Source: Roseibium album
GTDB lineage: Bacteria > Pseudomonadota > Alphaproteobacteria > Rhizobiales > Stappiaceae
Length of the DNA: 64,000 nt
Direction: 5' to 3'
Assembly: GCF_001404515.1 (NCBI RefSeq)
Contig: NZ_CXWE01000006.1
Location: forward strand, 310,001-374,000
The notes under the pieces are model-generated. The model made no database searches and was not told the origin of the DNA. It saw only the letters and a list, made by a program, of their open reading frames with translations. Shown here piece after piece: positions 26,789 to 35,803 of this stretch. The stretch's first letter is position 1. Every line of letters starts with the position of its first letter. The position numbers and the translations under genes are program-made.

Positions 26789-28180
26789 ATGACCAATTGG
26801 CACCCCGACCTTTCAAACAGTAACGCGCCACGTTACATCGCCATAGCCGACAGCATCGAAACCGATCTTTCGACCGGCCGCCTGTCGCCGGGTGACAGGC
26901 TGCCTGCGCAACGACACCTGGCGAAACTGCTCGGCCTGGATTTCACCACCGTCGCCCGCGGCTACACCGAAGCCCGCAGACGCGGCCTCCTGTCTTCGCA
27001 GGTTGGGAGCGGAACGTTTGTCACACATCCCCATGACGGCGACAAGAAGAACACCGGAGGTCATTCGAGCCGCATCGGCATTCCCGATTTCTCCATGAAC
27101 TTGCCGCCGGAGCCCGAAGGCACGGCTCTGTTGTCCAAAATGCAGTCGGGTTTTTCCGCGCTTTCATCAGATTTGACACCGTTGTTGCGTTATCAGAGCT
27201 TCGAGACGTCCGAGCCGGACCAGAACGCTGCAGTCAGTTGGCTCAAAAGCGCTGGATTGACCGCAAGACCAGAGCAAATTCTGTTTTCGCCAGGTGCCCA
27301 GGCAGCTCTGACAAACATTCTGGCAACGCTTACGGCCCCTGGCGATCAGATTGGCAGCGAGGCGATCACCTATCCTGGCATTCGTTCTGTCTGTGCGCAG
27401 CTTCACCTGGAACTCAAAGGACTGGAAACGGACGAAAACGGTATCATCCCTGAAATATTTGAAGCAGCAAGCAGAACCGGCGGGCTGAGAGCCCTTTATC
27501 TCAACCCGACCCTGCACAATCCGACCACACGCACCGTGCCCTACAAGCGTCGGCGGGAACTGGTTTCTATCGCCGAGAACCACGGCATCCCCATTCTCGA
27601 AGACGATGCCTACAGTCTACTCAGCCGAACGCCTCCAGTTCCGTTTGCCACACTGGCGCCCGAGATCACCTGGTATGTCGGCTCGCTGTCGAAGTGCCTT
27701 GGCGCCGGTCTGCGGCTCGCCTACGTTCTTGCACCGGACCAGGGTGCATCCTGGCAGTTCTCACGTGCAGTACGGACATCGCAAGTCATGCCGTCTCCGC
27801 TGACGGTTGGGCTCGCAACGCGCTGGATCGAAGATGACACGGCGGCCGCTCTTCTCGACCAGATCCGCTCCGAAAGCCGAACACGGCAAACCATTGCAGC
27901 CAACTATCTCAAGGATCATGCATTTTTAGCCGACCCGGACGGATTCCACCTGTGGCTCAACCTGCCGGACGGCTGGAACCGGTCAGCCTTCGTCAGCCAG
28001 ATGCGCAATCTGCAGATAGGTATTGTCGAAGCTGACGCCTTTACCGTTTCAGGCCAGCCACTGGAGGCTGTCCGGATCGGACTTGGTGGCCCTATCAACC
28101 ATGCGCAACTCAGCCAGGCCATGGAAATCATCGCTCAAACGCTGCAAGCTTCCCCTGCAAGGGCGTCGGTCTATTTCTGA
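26789..28180 (+). CDS. MocR-type regulator: GntR HTH fused to PLP aminotransferase-like domain
   Basis: A 463-residue transcription factor. Residues 12-78 are a GntR winged helix (YIAIADSIETDLSTGRLSPG, GLDFTTVARGYTEARRRGLL). From about 98 a fold-type I aminotransferase domain follows, with LFSPGAQAALTNIL, LNPTLHNPTTRT, the Asp of EDDAYS and the PLP Lys302 in GSLSKCLGAGLRLAY. Such proteins sense PLP or amino-acid adducts and regulate vitamin B6, GABA, taurine or transporter genes. No obvious target gene is adjacent; DUF983 follows by 140 bp. The tandem repeat before it suggests autoregulation. Confidence 0.88.
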   Translation: MTNWHPDLSNSNAPRYIAIADSIETDLSTGRLSPGDRLPAQRHLAKLLGLDFTTVARGYTEARRRGLLSSQVGSGTFVTHPHDGDKKNTGGHSSRIGIPDFSMNLPPEPEGTALLSKMQSGFSALSSDLTPLLRYQSFETSEPDQNAAVSWLKSAGLTARPEQILFSPGAQAALTNILATLTAPGDQIGSEAITYPGIRSVCAQLHLELKGLETDENGIIPEIFEAASRTGGLRALYLNPTLHNPTTRTVPYKRRRELVSIAENHGIPILEDDAYSLLSRTPPVPFATLAPEITWYVGSLSKCLGAGLRLAYVLAPDQGASWQFSRAVRTSQVMPSPLTVGLATRWIEDDTAAALLDQIRSESRTRQTIAANYLKDHAFLADPDGFHLWLNLPDGWNRSAFVSQMRNLQIGIVEADAFTVSGQPLEAVRIGLGGPINHAQLSQAMEIIAQTLQASPARASVYF

Positions 28181-28319
28181 TGCCACAAGCCAATTTGCCG
28201 CAGCGGGATGGCTTGACTTGCTGCAGTAATTTCATAAATTGAATGCAATCACTTCCTATCAATATTGAAGTGACGGGATATCAATCCACATTCAGCTGCG
28301 ACCGCAAGCTCCCCAGAGA

Positions 28320-28739
28320 ATGGCAACGCCAATGAACGCACAACAGTCCTGGCCCAAGCTCCCACCGATCCAGACCGGCATCAAGGGCCGCTGCCCGCGC
28401 TGCGGGGAAGGCAAGATTTTCGACGGGTTCTTGACCCTGAAACCGCGATGCAATCACTGCGGACTGGATTACAGTTTCGCGGATCCCGCGGACGGGCCGG
28501 CCTTCTTCGTCATCTGCTTCGGCTGTGTTCCGGCTGTCGCTTTTGCCATCTGGCTGGAAATCGCGTTCACGGCTCCCTACTGGGTGCACCTTGTGACCAC
28601 CCTGCCCCTGATCCTGCTCACCTGCATTCCCATGCTGCGCCCGCTCAAGGGCTGGCTCGTTGCCAGTCAATATTTCTACAAGGCGGAAGAAGGCAAGCTT
28701 GCGAATGCGGACCCGGAGCCTTCGGAAAACCAGACCTGA
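28320..28739 (+). CDS. DUF983 membrane protein with zinc-ribbon N-terminus
   Basis: A 139-residue protein with a four-cysteine zinc ribbon, CPRCGEG (Cys25, Cys28) and CNHCGLD (Cys44, Cys47), followed by DPADGPAFFVI and two membrane helices (about 58-80 and 86-106). This is the DUF983 layout, found widely in alphaproteobacteria and often near cytochrome c oxidase assembly genes, though not here. The start is the ATG at 28320; a second ATG four codons on is possible. An intrinsic terminator follows. Function unproved. Confidence 0.88.
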   Translation: MATPMNAQQSWPKLPPIQTGIKGRCPRCGEGKIFDGFLTLKPRCNHCGLDYSFADPADGPAFFVICFGCVPAVAFAIWLEIAFTAPYWVHLVTTLPLILLTCIPMLRPLKGWLVASQYFYKAEEGKLANADPEPSENQT

Positions 28740-28774
28740 CCAACGGGAGCCCCAAACCTGCAATCAGGTCTGGC

Positions 28775-28814
28775 AAGGCAGCGCACCCGGACGGGGTCTG
28801 CGCTGCCTTTTTTT
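28775..28814 (+). terminator. Intrinsic terminator after the DUF983 gene
   Basis: Perfect 9-bp stem GGCAGCGCA/TGCGCTGCC (28777-28785 with 28799-28807), a 13-base loop, and a seven-base T-run. It lies 36 bp after the stop. Confidence 0.9.
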
Positions 28815-28837
28815 GAAAAAATTCAGTGTTTACGAAG

Positions 28838-29530
28838 TCATCTTGTATCAAAGTCGGCGCTATTCGGATCAATCAACCATTGTCCTGAGTCCCAAATCGG
28901 CTTCCAGTCCAAGAACTTCCTTTCGAGGTCAATTTCCACTCTTGTGAGCTCCTGCTGGCTCCACCCTATTTTGAATGAGTGTCGGATGCAGGCATAGTTT
29001 GCGATATCGGTGCAATGGAAATTCTGCAGAACGTTTGACTTTTCGTTCCATTTCAGCCAACCGTGGTAGTCATGAACAACTACCGTCCAACCTTGATCCA
29101 GCTGCTTCAGCTTCGGTAAATACAACGACTTCCAATTCTCAAACTCAAGCGCAGACTTTTGTCCGCTTCTCAAATTCAAGAGCACTGCTTTCGAAAAATA
29201 GTCGCCGGTTTTGTCGGTCACGACCACAAGGAAAATCCAGGAACGGATTTCCTTCGAGAACCCGCTGAATTCGTCCTTATGCCAGTTGTCATCAATTCCT
29301 AGATGGCGACGTATTGCATCGGGGAAGACATCAAGATCTTCCAGCGCCAAGCTGTACTTTTCATGGAAATTTGCCCGAAACTCACCTCGCTTGATTGGCG
29401 TAGGTTCCCAGCTTTCAACCGGCTGCAGCTGCTCGAGCAGAGGGCTTGAACTCGCAGGCATGATTGCGATCGCCTGAATTGCCGCGATCAAAATACCAGC
29501 TTTAAGCAACTTCCTCAGCACGCTCACCAT
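28838..29530 (-). CDS. Exported hypothetical protein, AT-richer than its neighbours
   Basis: A 230-residue protein with an N-terminal signal/anchor (LRKLLKAGILIAAIQAIAIM, then PASSSP). The body is rich in Trp, Lys and Asp (WKSLYLPKLKQLDQGWTVVV, DYHGWLKWNEKS, LDWKPIWDSGQWLIDP). It has a cysteine pair, HCTDIANYACIRH. I recognise no family. The start is uncertain: 29530 puts the signal at the N-terminus, while 29581 adds 17 residues; neither has a strong ribosome site. Codon choice and composition look unlike the flanking genes, which suggests recent acquisition. It lies 15 bp after the molybdoenzyme stop on the same strand. Confidence 0.6.
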   Translation of the reverse strand: MVSVLRKLLKAGILIAAIQAIAIMPASSSPLLEQLQPVESWEPTPIKRGEFRANFHEKYSLALEDLDVFPDAIRRHLGIDDNWHKDEFSGFSKEIRSWIFLVVVTDKTGDYFSKAVLLNLRSGQKSALEFENWKSLYLPKLKQLDQGWTVVVHDYHGWLKWNEKSNVLQNFHCTDIANYACIRHSFKIGWSQQELTRVEIDLERKFLDWKPIWDSGQWLIDPNSADFDTR

Positions 29531-29596
29531 CCCATCAAGCAACTTGTCCGAACGCATTCCAGATGGGAGTATCGAGATCAATTGACAAGGGAATTG

Positions 29597-31696
29597 CTAT
29601 TCAGCCCTTATCCAAACAGCCGTATCGTGGAACGCTGCACCGCCATAAGGCGCAACCGGGTCGGCGCCGGTCAGCGTGTTGATGCCCTTGCCATCTTCAA
29701 AGGATGCGTTCGGCCAGATACCTTCTGAAATCACTGTGCCGGGTGCAACGCTCGGCACGTGCCGTGCATGCAGCGTAACGGCTCCACGTTCGTTGCCCAT
29801 CCGGACCTTGGCCCCGTCTTCAATCCCGAAACGCGCCGCTTCGTCAGGCCTGATCCAGACTTCCGGCCGGCCTTCCTTCTTCAGTGATGTCTCCGTTTCA
29901 TTGAAAGACGAGTTGAGGAAGGAACGCGCAGGCGATGTTGCCAGGCGGAACGGGTGTATCTCGTCGGCCTGTTCGATGCTGTCCCATTGGTCAGGCAGAT
30001 CCGGCATGGTATCGCACGGGCCGAAGACAGCATCCCCTTCAGGCTTGTTCGGTGCCTCCGCCCTGCCCCAGTCGGGTCTGAAGTGAAACTTGCCGTCCGC
30101 GTGTCCAAAACCGTTCAGGTAGTGCGAGGTTTCGAAATCCGGCTGAAGGTCGCGCCACTTTTCCGCTTCAAGTTCCACCAGTGTTCCAAAGCCAGAATTT
30201 TGCAACATCCAGTCGATTTGATCGCGTGCGCTCATATCGAATCCGGGGTGAGACTTTGAATCAACGCGCTTTGCGATCTCATTGATGACAAATATGTTTT
30301 CTCTGGGACCTTCCGGCGGCTCAACCGCCTTCGGACCGAGTGACAGATATTGATGACCACCACCCTTGTAGATGTCGTCATGCTCCAGAAACTGAGTGGC
30401 AGGCAGAACAATATCCGCCATTTGAGCGGTTTCCGTGAGGAACTGTTCGTGCACGACAGTGAAGAGATCATCACGCGAAAACCCTTCCCTGACCAGTTCC
30501 TGCTCCGGTGCAACGGACATGGGGTTGGTGTTCTGTATGAAAAGTGCCTTGACCGGTGGACCGTTGAGCAGCGCCTCTTCGTCACCGGTCAGAATACGGC
30601 CGATCAGACTCTGGTCGAGAGTACGTGTCGAAGCATCCTTCAGCGAGGTCGCCTCGATCATCTCCTTGTTGAACCTGAACAGGCCGCCATTGTTGTGGAA
30701 CGCTCCACCGCCTTCATACTTCCAGCAACCGGTCACACTGGCGATGGAAGCTGCCGCATGCATGCCGACAGCGCCGTTGCGCGATCGGGTAAAGCCGTAA
30801 CCAAGTCTGAAAAAGGTCTTTTTCGTTTCCCCGATGTGATTTGCGACTTCCTCGATCTGCCGGACTTCGAGCCCGGTGATCGCCGCCGCCCATTCAGGAG
30901 TTCTGGTCTCAAGGTGAGTTTCCAGTTCCTGCGGACAGTCCGTATAGGCGTTCAGGTAGTCCCGATCTGCATGGCCGTCGCGGAAGAGAACATGCATGAT
31001 GGCACAGGCAAGCGCGGCGTCTGTTCCCGGTTTCAGGATGAGGCCGATGTCGGCCTGTTTCATGGTTTCGGTTTCGTAGACGTCAACCACGATAACGCGG
31101 GCACCACGTTTTTTTCGAGCTGCGATGACGTGGGTCATGACATTGACCTGGGTCGCAACCGGATTGGTTCCCCAGATGACGATCTGATCCGAACGCGCCA
31201 TCTCGCGCGGATCTGGACCCGTCAGGCTGCCGGTTGCCGCAACATATCCGGTCCAGGCCATGTTGGTGCAGAAGCTGTCGAACTGGCGAGAATATCCCTT
31301 GGCATGCCGCAAACGGTGGATACTGTCCCGCTGCACCAGGCCCATCGTACCGGCATAGTGATATGGCCAGATGCTCTGTGCACCGAACTCGGCTTCGACT
31401 TCCAGGAATTTCTCGGCGATCAGATCAAGGGCAGTTTCCCAGGAAACTTCCTCGAACCGGCCCTCACCCTTGCGGCCGACACGCCGCATGGGTTTGAGAA
31501 GGCGCTCTGGGTGATAGAGACGTTCCGGATATCGGGCAACCTTGGCGCAGACTACGCCCGCCGTATAGTCGTTGTCCTTGGCCCCATTCAACCGCCTCAC
31601 GTCGCCATGCGGATAAAAGTGCACTTCAAGTGAACACGACGAGGGACAATCGTGCGGACACGTTGAGAATGTGCTTTTTGGCGGTTGCTGGTTCAT
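29597..31696 (-). CDS. Cytoplasmic molybdopterin (bis-MGD) oxidoreductase with one [4Fe-4S] cluster
   Basis: A 699-residue member of the DMSO reductase superfamily. Cysteines for one cluster are at 13, 17, 21 and 50 (TCPHDCPSSC, then VVCAKV). MGD-binding segments follow (VIWGTNPVATQVNVM, IQNTNPMSVAPE) and a C-terminal dinucleotide-binding barrel (RLATSPARSFLNSSF, EVWIRPDEAARFGIEDGAKV). There is no Tat signal, so it acts in the cytoplasm, like formate dehydrogenase- or nitrate-type assimilatory relatives. No electron-transfer subunit is next to it. The ATG at 31696 puts the Fe-S motif at the N-terminus. Substrate cannot be read. Confidence 0.88.
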   Translation of the reverse strand: MNQQPPKSTFSTCPHDCPSSCSLEVHFYPHGDVRRLNGAKDNDYTAGVVCAKVARYPERLYHPERLLKPMRRVGRKGEGRFEEVSWETALDLIAEKFLEVEAEFGAQSIWPYHYAGTMGLVQRDSIHRLRHAKGYSRQFDSFCTNMAWTGYVAATGSLTGPDPREMARSDQIVIWGTNPVATQVNVMTHVIAARKKRGARVIVVDVYETETMKQADIGLILKPGTDAALACAIMHVLFRDGHADRDYLNAYTDCPQELETHLETRTPEWAAAITGLEVRQIEEVANHIGETKKTFFRLGYGFTRSRNGAVGMHAAASIASVTGCWKYEGGGAFHNNGGLFRFNKEMIEATSLKDASTRTLDQSLIGRILTGDEEALLNGPPVKALFIQNTNPMSVAPEQELVREGFSRDDLFTVVHEQFLTETAQMADIVLPATQFLEHDDIYKGGGHQYLSLGPKAVEPPEGPRENIFVINEIAKRVDSKSHPGFDMSARDQIDWMLQNSGFGTLVELEAEKWRDLQPDFETSHYLNGFGHADGKFHFRPDWGRAEAPNKPEGDAVFGPCDTMPDLPDQWDSIEQADEIHPFRLATSPARSFLNSSFNETETSLKKEGRPEVWIRPDEAARFGIEDGAKVRMGNERGAVTLHARHVPSVAPGTVISEGIWPNASFEDGKGINTLTGADPVAPYGGAAFHDTAVWIRAE

Positions 31697-31750
31697 GCCG
31701 CGTCCGATCCGGAGGATTGTTGTGAACAGGTCTACGATCATGCGTTATGA

Positions 31751-31785
31751 AAAACAAAGGGAGGCGCCGTCAAGCGCCTCCCTTT
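31751..31785 (-). terminator. Intrinsic terminator after the YHYH gene
   Basis: Perfect 12-bp stem AAAGGGAGGCGC/GCGCCTCCCTTT (31756-31767 with 31774-31785) and a six-base loop. Read on the minus strand it is followed by GTTTTC. It lies 25 bp after the YHYH stop and before the molybdoenzyme start, so the two genes are separate units. Confidence 0.88.
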
Positions 31786-31809
31786 CAATTCAGGCAATCG
31801 TGTCTTTAC

Positions 31810-32922
31810 TCAGCTGCCGCTGCACGGTGCACGTCGGCCTTGTCCGCCACCGCCCTGCCGGGGACCGCGTTGACCACGCTGCCCCCTTTGCGGAGGCGGA
31901 CCGCCGGGCCGCACTCGTGGCGGCTGACCGCCTTGTACCTGGATCAGGTGTCCGGCTGCTTCCGAGTTGTCCGTCATGGTGGCAAAGTCAATTGTCGGGC
32001 TGACTTGTTCCATCTCAACGTCGCCGCGGCGCTGTCCTCGGCCTTTCAGCCGCGTGAAGCTGGCATCCGGTTGCCCCATCCAGCATCGGGGAATGAAGGG
32101 AAACGTGTCAGTCAGGACATAGTGGTAGGTGCCGTCCGGATATTCCGGTGTGACCGCAAAACGACCATTGCACTGGTCCAGGTCTCCCGCACCGGAGACG
32201 AAGGCCCAGTCCTGGGTAAACTTGCCATTATAGGATCCCCCCGGACCATCCGGCCGGGTTCCGCTCTTGATCCGATAACTGCTCTTCAGCTTTTTCATCG
32301 ATGATTTTCCGGCAGGATCCGAATACCCGTACTGGCCATAGACCGGAAAGCCGTCGGCTGCATAACCGATCATTGCAGGGACCGACCTGCCGCCGCTGGA
32401 GGCGACAACTCCCGTAGGTATGCCGTGATAGTGGTACGTGCCGTCCGGCTGGACGTGGGCATTGTATTTGTCCAGCCCAAGCTTGCAGGCGCCGCCCAGC
32501 GCTTCATAGTTCCAGCCTGAACGGCGATCGTTCTGCCAGAACTCCGCCGTTCCCGGGTCCATCACGACGCCATTGATGGCGATGCCGAAAACAGAACCTT
32601 GTGCGCTTGTTGCCCGGTTGGTCCTGCGCGGATTGAGAGGCACTTTCAAACTGTAGTTTTTCTTGGAAATCGCATGCGGATTGTTGCGGTTTGGAAACCG
32701 TCCTGGCGACTTTATCGGGTAGCCATTTGCGCGAATGCGCCTGGTGTTCCCCTGAACGGTGATATCCGCGCTCGCTTCAGCCTCAGGCAGAAGCAGATCC
32801 CAGATTTCATCCGCGATATGAGTGTGTTCGAGTGGTTCCTGACCACCAAGGGGTGCAGAGCTGTCATGTGCAGCTGCAGGGAATGCAATCAGAGCGCTCG
32901 CAAACGCAAGACCTAAACGCAT
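31810..32922 (-). CDS. Exported YHYH-domain protein
   Basis: A 370-residue protein with a signal peptide (MRLGLAFASALIAFPAAA, then HDSS). The central domain contains the defining motif PDGTYHYHGIP and a second PDGTYHYVLTD, with GYAADGFPVYGQYGY between, the PF14240 YHYH pattern. Histidine-rich parts (HDSS, EHTHIADE) suggest metal binding. The C-terminal 45 residues are low complexity, Gly/Arg/Gln/Pro-rich (RGQRGQRGPRQGGGGQG). The ATG at 32922 follows AAAGAGA. Family function is unknown; an oxidoreductase or metal-binding extracellular role is a guess. Confidence 0.87.
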   Translation of the reverse strand: MRLGLAFASALIAFPAAAHDSSAPLGGQEPLEHTHIADEIWDLLLPEAEASADITVQGNTRRIRANGYPIKSPGRFPNRNNPHAISKKNYSLKVPLNPRRTNRATSAQGSVFGIAINGVVMDPGTAEFWQNDRRSGWNYEALGGACKLGLDKYNAHVQPDGTYHYHGIPTGVVASSGGRSVPAMIGYAADGFPVYGQYGYSDPAGKSSMKKLKSSYRIKSGTRPDGPGGSYNGKFTQDWAFVSGAGDLDQCNGRFAVTPEYPDGTYHYVLTDTFPFIPRCWMGQPDASFTRLKGRGQRRGDVEMEQVSPTIDFATMTDNSEAAGHLIQVQGGQPPRVRPGGPPPQRGQRGQRGPRQGGGGQGRRAPCSGS

Positions 32923-33048
32923 TGTCTCTTTCTCCCGATTCCAATACCCCGACGGCGCCAATATGGTCGGTTCCTCACGGGAGCACATCAGTTTTTTGGT
33001 AAGAATGTGTAACTGGATGTGTCAGGAAACGGGTTCAGAAACAAACAG

Positions 33049-33076
33049 AAAAGCCGGCCCTCATGGACCGGCTTTT
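33049..33076 (-). terminator. Intrinsic terminator after ndk
   Basis: Stem AAAAGCCGG/CCGGCTTTT with partly paired centre CCCTCATGGA; the U-rich arm comes last on the minus strand. It lies 22 bp after the ndk stop. Confidence 0.85.
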
Positions 33077-33098
33077 CAAGTCTCGTAAAGAGACGGAT

Positions 33099-33521
33099 TT
33101 ATCCGACGATTTCGGTGCCGGAGAACCAGAATGCGATTTCCTCAGCGGCCGTTTCAGGCGCATCGGAACCGTGAACGGAGTTTTCGCCGATGGAAAGTGC
33201 ATGTTCCTTTCGGATCGTGCCGTCAGCGGCTTCTGCCGGATTGGTCGCACCCATGACTTCACGGTTCTTGGCGATCGCGCCTTCGCCTTCCAGCACCTGA
33301 ACGACGGTCGGGCCGGAAGACATGAATTCGGTCAGCTCGCCAAAGAACGGGCGTTCCTTGTGAACAGCATAAAAGGCTTCTGCTTCCCGAAGAGACATCC
33401 AAACGCGCCGGGAGGCTACAACCCGCAGGCCGGCTTCTTCCAGCTTGGCGGTGATGGCGCCGGTCAGATTGCGCTTGGTTGCGTCCGGCTTGATCATGGA
33501 AAACGTGCGTTCAATCGCCAT
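33099..33521 (-). CDS. ndk: Nucleoside diphosphate kinase
   Basis: A 140-residue enzyme that balances NTP pools by ping-pong phosphate transfer. The phospho-histidine is His117 in ENSVHGSDA. The opening [15 protein letters not shown] and the central [15 protein letters not shown] are canonical. Standard length. It stands alone with its own terminator and precedes the YHYH gene on the same strand. Confidence 0.98.
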   Translation of the reverse strand: MAIERTFSMIKPDATKRNLTGAITAKLEEAGLRVVASRRVWMSLREAEAFYAVHKERPFFGELTEFMSSGPTVVQVLEGEGAIAKNREVMGATNPAEAADGTIRKEHALSIGENSVHGSDAPETAAEEIAFWFSGTEIVG

Positions 33522-33789
33522 GGTTTCGTCTTTCTTGGTTCACAAACGGGCCGATCCATCGCCGGTCCCTCATTTTCAGAAATTTCGCGGCCTTCATAAC
33601 TGTGCACCGCCTGCCCCGCAAGGGGGCCAGCGCATGACATTTTCATCTCGCTTGCGATATCGGCAATTGGAACCGCTCGATAACGCCCGAACAAGCTGGC
33701 ATTGAAGCAAACGGATGCGTAGTCTTGCTCGGCATCGGATTTGTCTCGCCGAGCAAGTTCAACCGACCGGTTATCAATGGCAGAAACCC

Positions 33790-34659
33790 ATGACATCGAT
33801 AGTCAATCCGTTTTCCTTCCTTTTGATTGCGCTCATCCTGGCGATCAGCCTCGTCCAGGAAATCGCTTCGGCACAGACCGGTGCAGACGCGGACGGAGAA
33901 CCCTATGCGGGTCTTGAAGCCAGTCTGGCGGAACTCTCATCCGACAGTCTCGGCGAACTGCTGGAATTCGTCTCGGGCAACACGCTCTTCGTGATCTATC
34001 ACGAAGGTGGACACATGCTCGTTTCGGAGCTTGGACTTCCGGTCCTTGCTCAGGAGGAAGACGCAGTCGACAACCTTGCCACGATTTCCATGCTGGCCGC
34101 CGACACCGATGACATGGACCTCTTTCTCTATCATGCAATGACCGGCTGGTTCCTGATGTCGGAGGACAACCACGACGCACTGATCTTTTACGACGAACAC
34201 GATCTCGACCAACAGCGCGGATATCGAATGCTTTGCATGATGGTCGGCGCGGACGAAGCTGCGTTTCTGGACCTTGCCCAAGACCTTGCACTTCCTGAAG
34301 ATCGTATCGACAGCTGCGGCTTCGACTTTGACCAGGCGTCTGAGTCCTGGGAAGTCGTTACCGATCCGTTTGTTCGTGATGGCGATGAGCCGGCCGGCAA
34401 GATCGATATCATCTATGAAGATGCACCTGAAAACCTGAAGACACTGGCGACCTCCTTTCAGGAAAGCGCCTTGATGGACCAGGTCGCCAACGAACTCGAT
34501 ACATTCTACGACCTGCCCGAACAGGTGACATACCGCGCGACCACCTGCGGCACCGACAATGCTTTTTGGGATCCGGACCTGCGCGAAGTGATTATCTGTT
34601 ACGAACTGCTCGGCGGATTTGCATCGCTATACCTTGATCTGCTGTCTGGCGAGGACTGA
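33790..34659 (+). CDS. DUF4344 family putative metallopeptidase, exported
   Basis: A 289-residue protein with a signal peptide or anchor (residues 1-28, ending ASA). The HExxH zinc motif is HEGGH (71-75), set in FVIYHEGGHMLVSELGLPVLAQEEDAVD; this HEGGHxLI...PVLGREEDAAD-type block is typical of DUF4344. Downstream WFLMSEDN, DEHDLDQQRGYRMLCMMVG and the C-terminal NAFWDPDLREVIICYEL match the family, and cysteines CTTCG-like pairs may form disulfides. Substrate is unknown. The coding end overlaps the convergent AraC-type gene by 61 bp. Confidence 0.85.
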   Translation: MTSIVNPFSFLLIALILAISLVQEIASAQTGADADGEPYAGLEASLAELSSDSLGELLEFVSGNTLFVIYHEGGHMLVSELGLPVLAQEEDAVDNLATISMLAADTDDMDLFLYHAMTGWFLMSEDNHDALIFYDEHDLDQQRGYRMLCMMVGADEAAFLDLAQDLALPEDRIDSCGFDFDQASESWEVVTDPFVRDGDEPAGKIDIIYEDAPENLKTLATSFQESALMDQVANELDTFYDLPEQVTYRATTCGTDNAFWDPDLREVIICYELLGGFASLYLDLLSGED

Positions 34660-35666
34660 ATGTTCTTGCGATAGGCACCCGGTGCCTCTTCAAACATCCG
34701 CTGGAATTCCCGGTAAAAGTTCGAACGGGTCAGAAACCCGACCTGTTCGTGAATTCTGGTCACTGGCGCATTTGTCTCTGCCAGCAGCCTTGCAGCCTCT
34801 TCCAACCTGATCTGATTGACAAACTGGCTGACATTGACACCGACAACTTTGTTGACGGCCTGAGACAGGTCCCTGTCCGGAGTTCCGGTCCGTCTTGCCA
34901 GGCGCGTCAGCGTCAAGGCGGGATCGCGATAAAGCTCCTGCTCCAACAGGATCCGTCTTGCCGCCTCAACAAGGGCGACCTTGTCGGCTTGTGCTGCCGA
35001 TACATTTTTTTCTGAACGACGAGGCGGACGATAGCGCAAAGCAAGCACGGCAAGTCCAAAGGCCGCGAGCAGAAAGGCCAGACTGGCATAGGAGATGATA
35101 TCCGCGGCCATCGCGAATTTCTGCTGCGCAAACAGCAGAGCAATCCATGCATCTGTTGCAAGTGTCGCGGCCATGACCAGAATCGCCACCAGCTGAAGCT
35201 TGTGCAAAAGACCGCTTTGACCGGTGGGCGCCTCCGATAACCTGTCAGGCCCGCCGATCCAGACCAGAAACAGGGCCAGGCAGTAAACCGCGAAAGTCAT
35301 GCCAATGACGACGTCCACAAAGCCTGGGATCGGGACCGGCAACATCATGGCTAGTGTCAAGAAGGTGGCGACCAGAGCGTTCAAACGGATCAGACGCTTC
35401 GCCCCGTCGAAAGGTACCGTCAGGGTCGCAAAGGCAAGATAGAGAGTTGGTGCAATCCAGACCGGCAGACTTCTTTGCAAGGCAAGAAAATCGACGTTGC
35501 CGTGCGCAAAGCGCAATCCAACCAACCCGGCTTCCACGCAAAGCAATAAGAAAAAGACCGCAAAAAGCAGTCGGGAGAAGAGCGGTAGCGCCCGCCAGAA
35601 AACCGCCAAAAGACCGAGTCCGAGGAAGATTGCTGCAAGCAGAAAGGAAACCGGAATGCTGATCAT
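34599..35666 (-). CDS. Membrane-bound AraC-family transcriptional regulator
   Basis: A 355-residue protein with about seven N-terminal membrane helices (residues 5-215) and an AraC/XylS DNA-binding domain at about 235-345. The helix-turn-helix parts are LTLTRLARRTGTPDRDLSQAVNK and RIHEQVGFLTRSNFYREFQRM, then APGAYR. Membrane AraC regulators of this kind are common next to the gene they control. It is divergent from an exported alpha/beta hydrolase, with a perfect inverted repeat between them. Its 3' end overlaps the convergent DUF4344 gene. Confidence 0.87.
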   Translation of the reverse strand: MISIPVSFLLAAIFLGLGLLAVFWRALPLFSRLLFAVFFLLLCVEAGLVGLRFAHGNVDFLALQRSLPVWIAPTLYLAFATLTVPFDGAKRLIRLNALVATFLTLAMMLPVPIPGFVDVVIGMTFAVYCLALFLVWIGGPDRLSEAPTGQSGLLHKLQLVAILVMAATLATDAWIALLFAQQKFAMAADIISYASLAFLLAAFGLAVLALRYRPPRRSEKNVSAAQADKVALVEAARRILLEQELYRDPALTLTRLARRTGTPDRDLSQAVNKVVGVNVSQFVNQIRLEEAARLLAETNAPVTRIHEQVGFLTRSNFYREFQRMFEEAPGAYRKNIQSSPDSRSRYSDANPPSSS

Positions 35667-35697
35667 GTCTTTGCCTGCAGGGGGGACGGGCTGGCCA

Positions 35698-35725
35698 CCT
35701 GTCCTTTATCACGTTTAAGGACAGG
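35698..35725. promoter_or_regulatory. Perfect 9-bp inverted repeat in the divergent araC/hydrolase promoter
   Basis: Arms CCTGTCCTT (35698-35706) and AAGGACAGG (35717-35725) are separated by ten bases, placing their centres about two helical turns apart. It lies 32 bp upstream of the regulator start and 78 bp upstream of the hydrolase start. There is no T-tract, so a protein-binding site is likelier than a terminator. The adjacent AraC-type regulator is the obvious candidate, although AraC proteins more often bind direct repeats. Confidence 0.55.
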
Positions 35726-35803
35726 ACAAAGCTTTCCCCGCGATTGTCAACACCTGCAGTCCGCACCCACGTTGGTGGAGTTGTCAATCGAACCGGAGGT
35801 CCC

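Noticed and set aside
30350..31633. 427-codon open frame antisense to the molybdoenzyme
   Set aside because: Fully antisense to a gene with intact cofactor motifs; no recognisable protein features.
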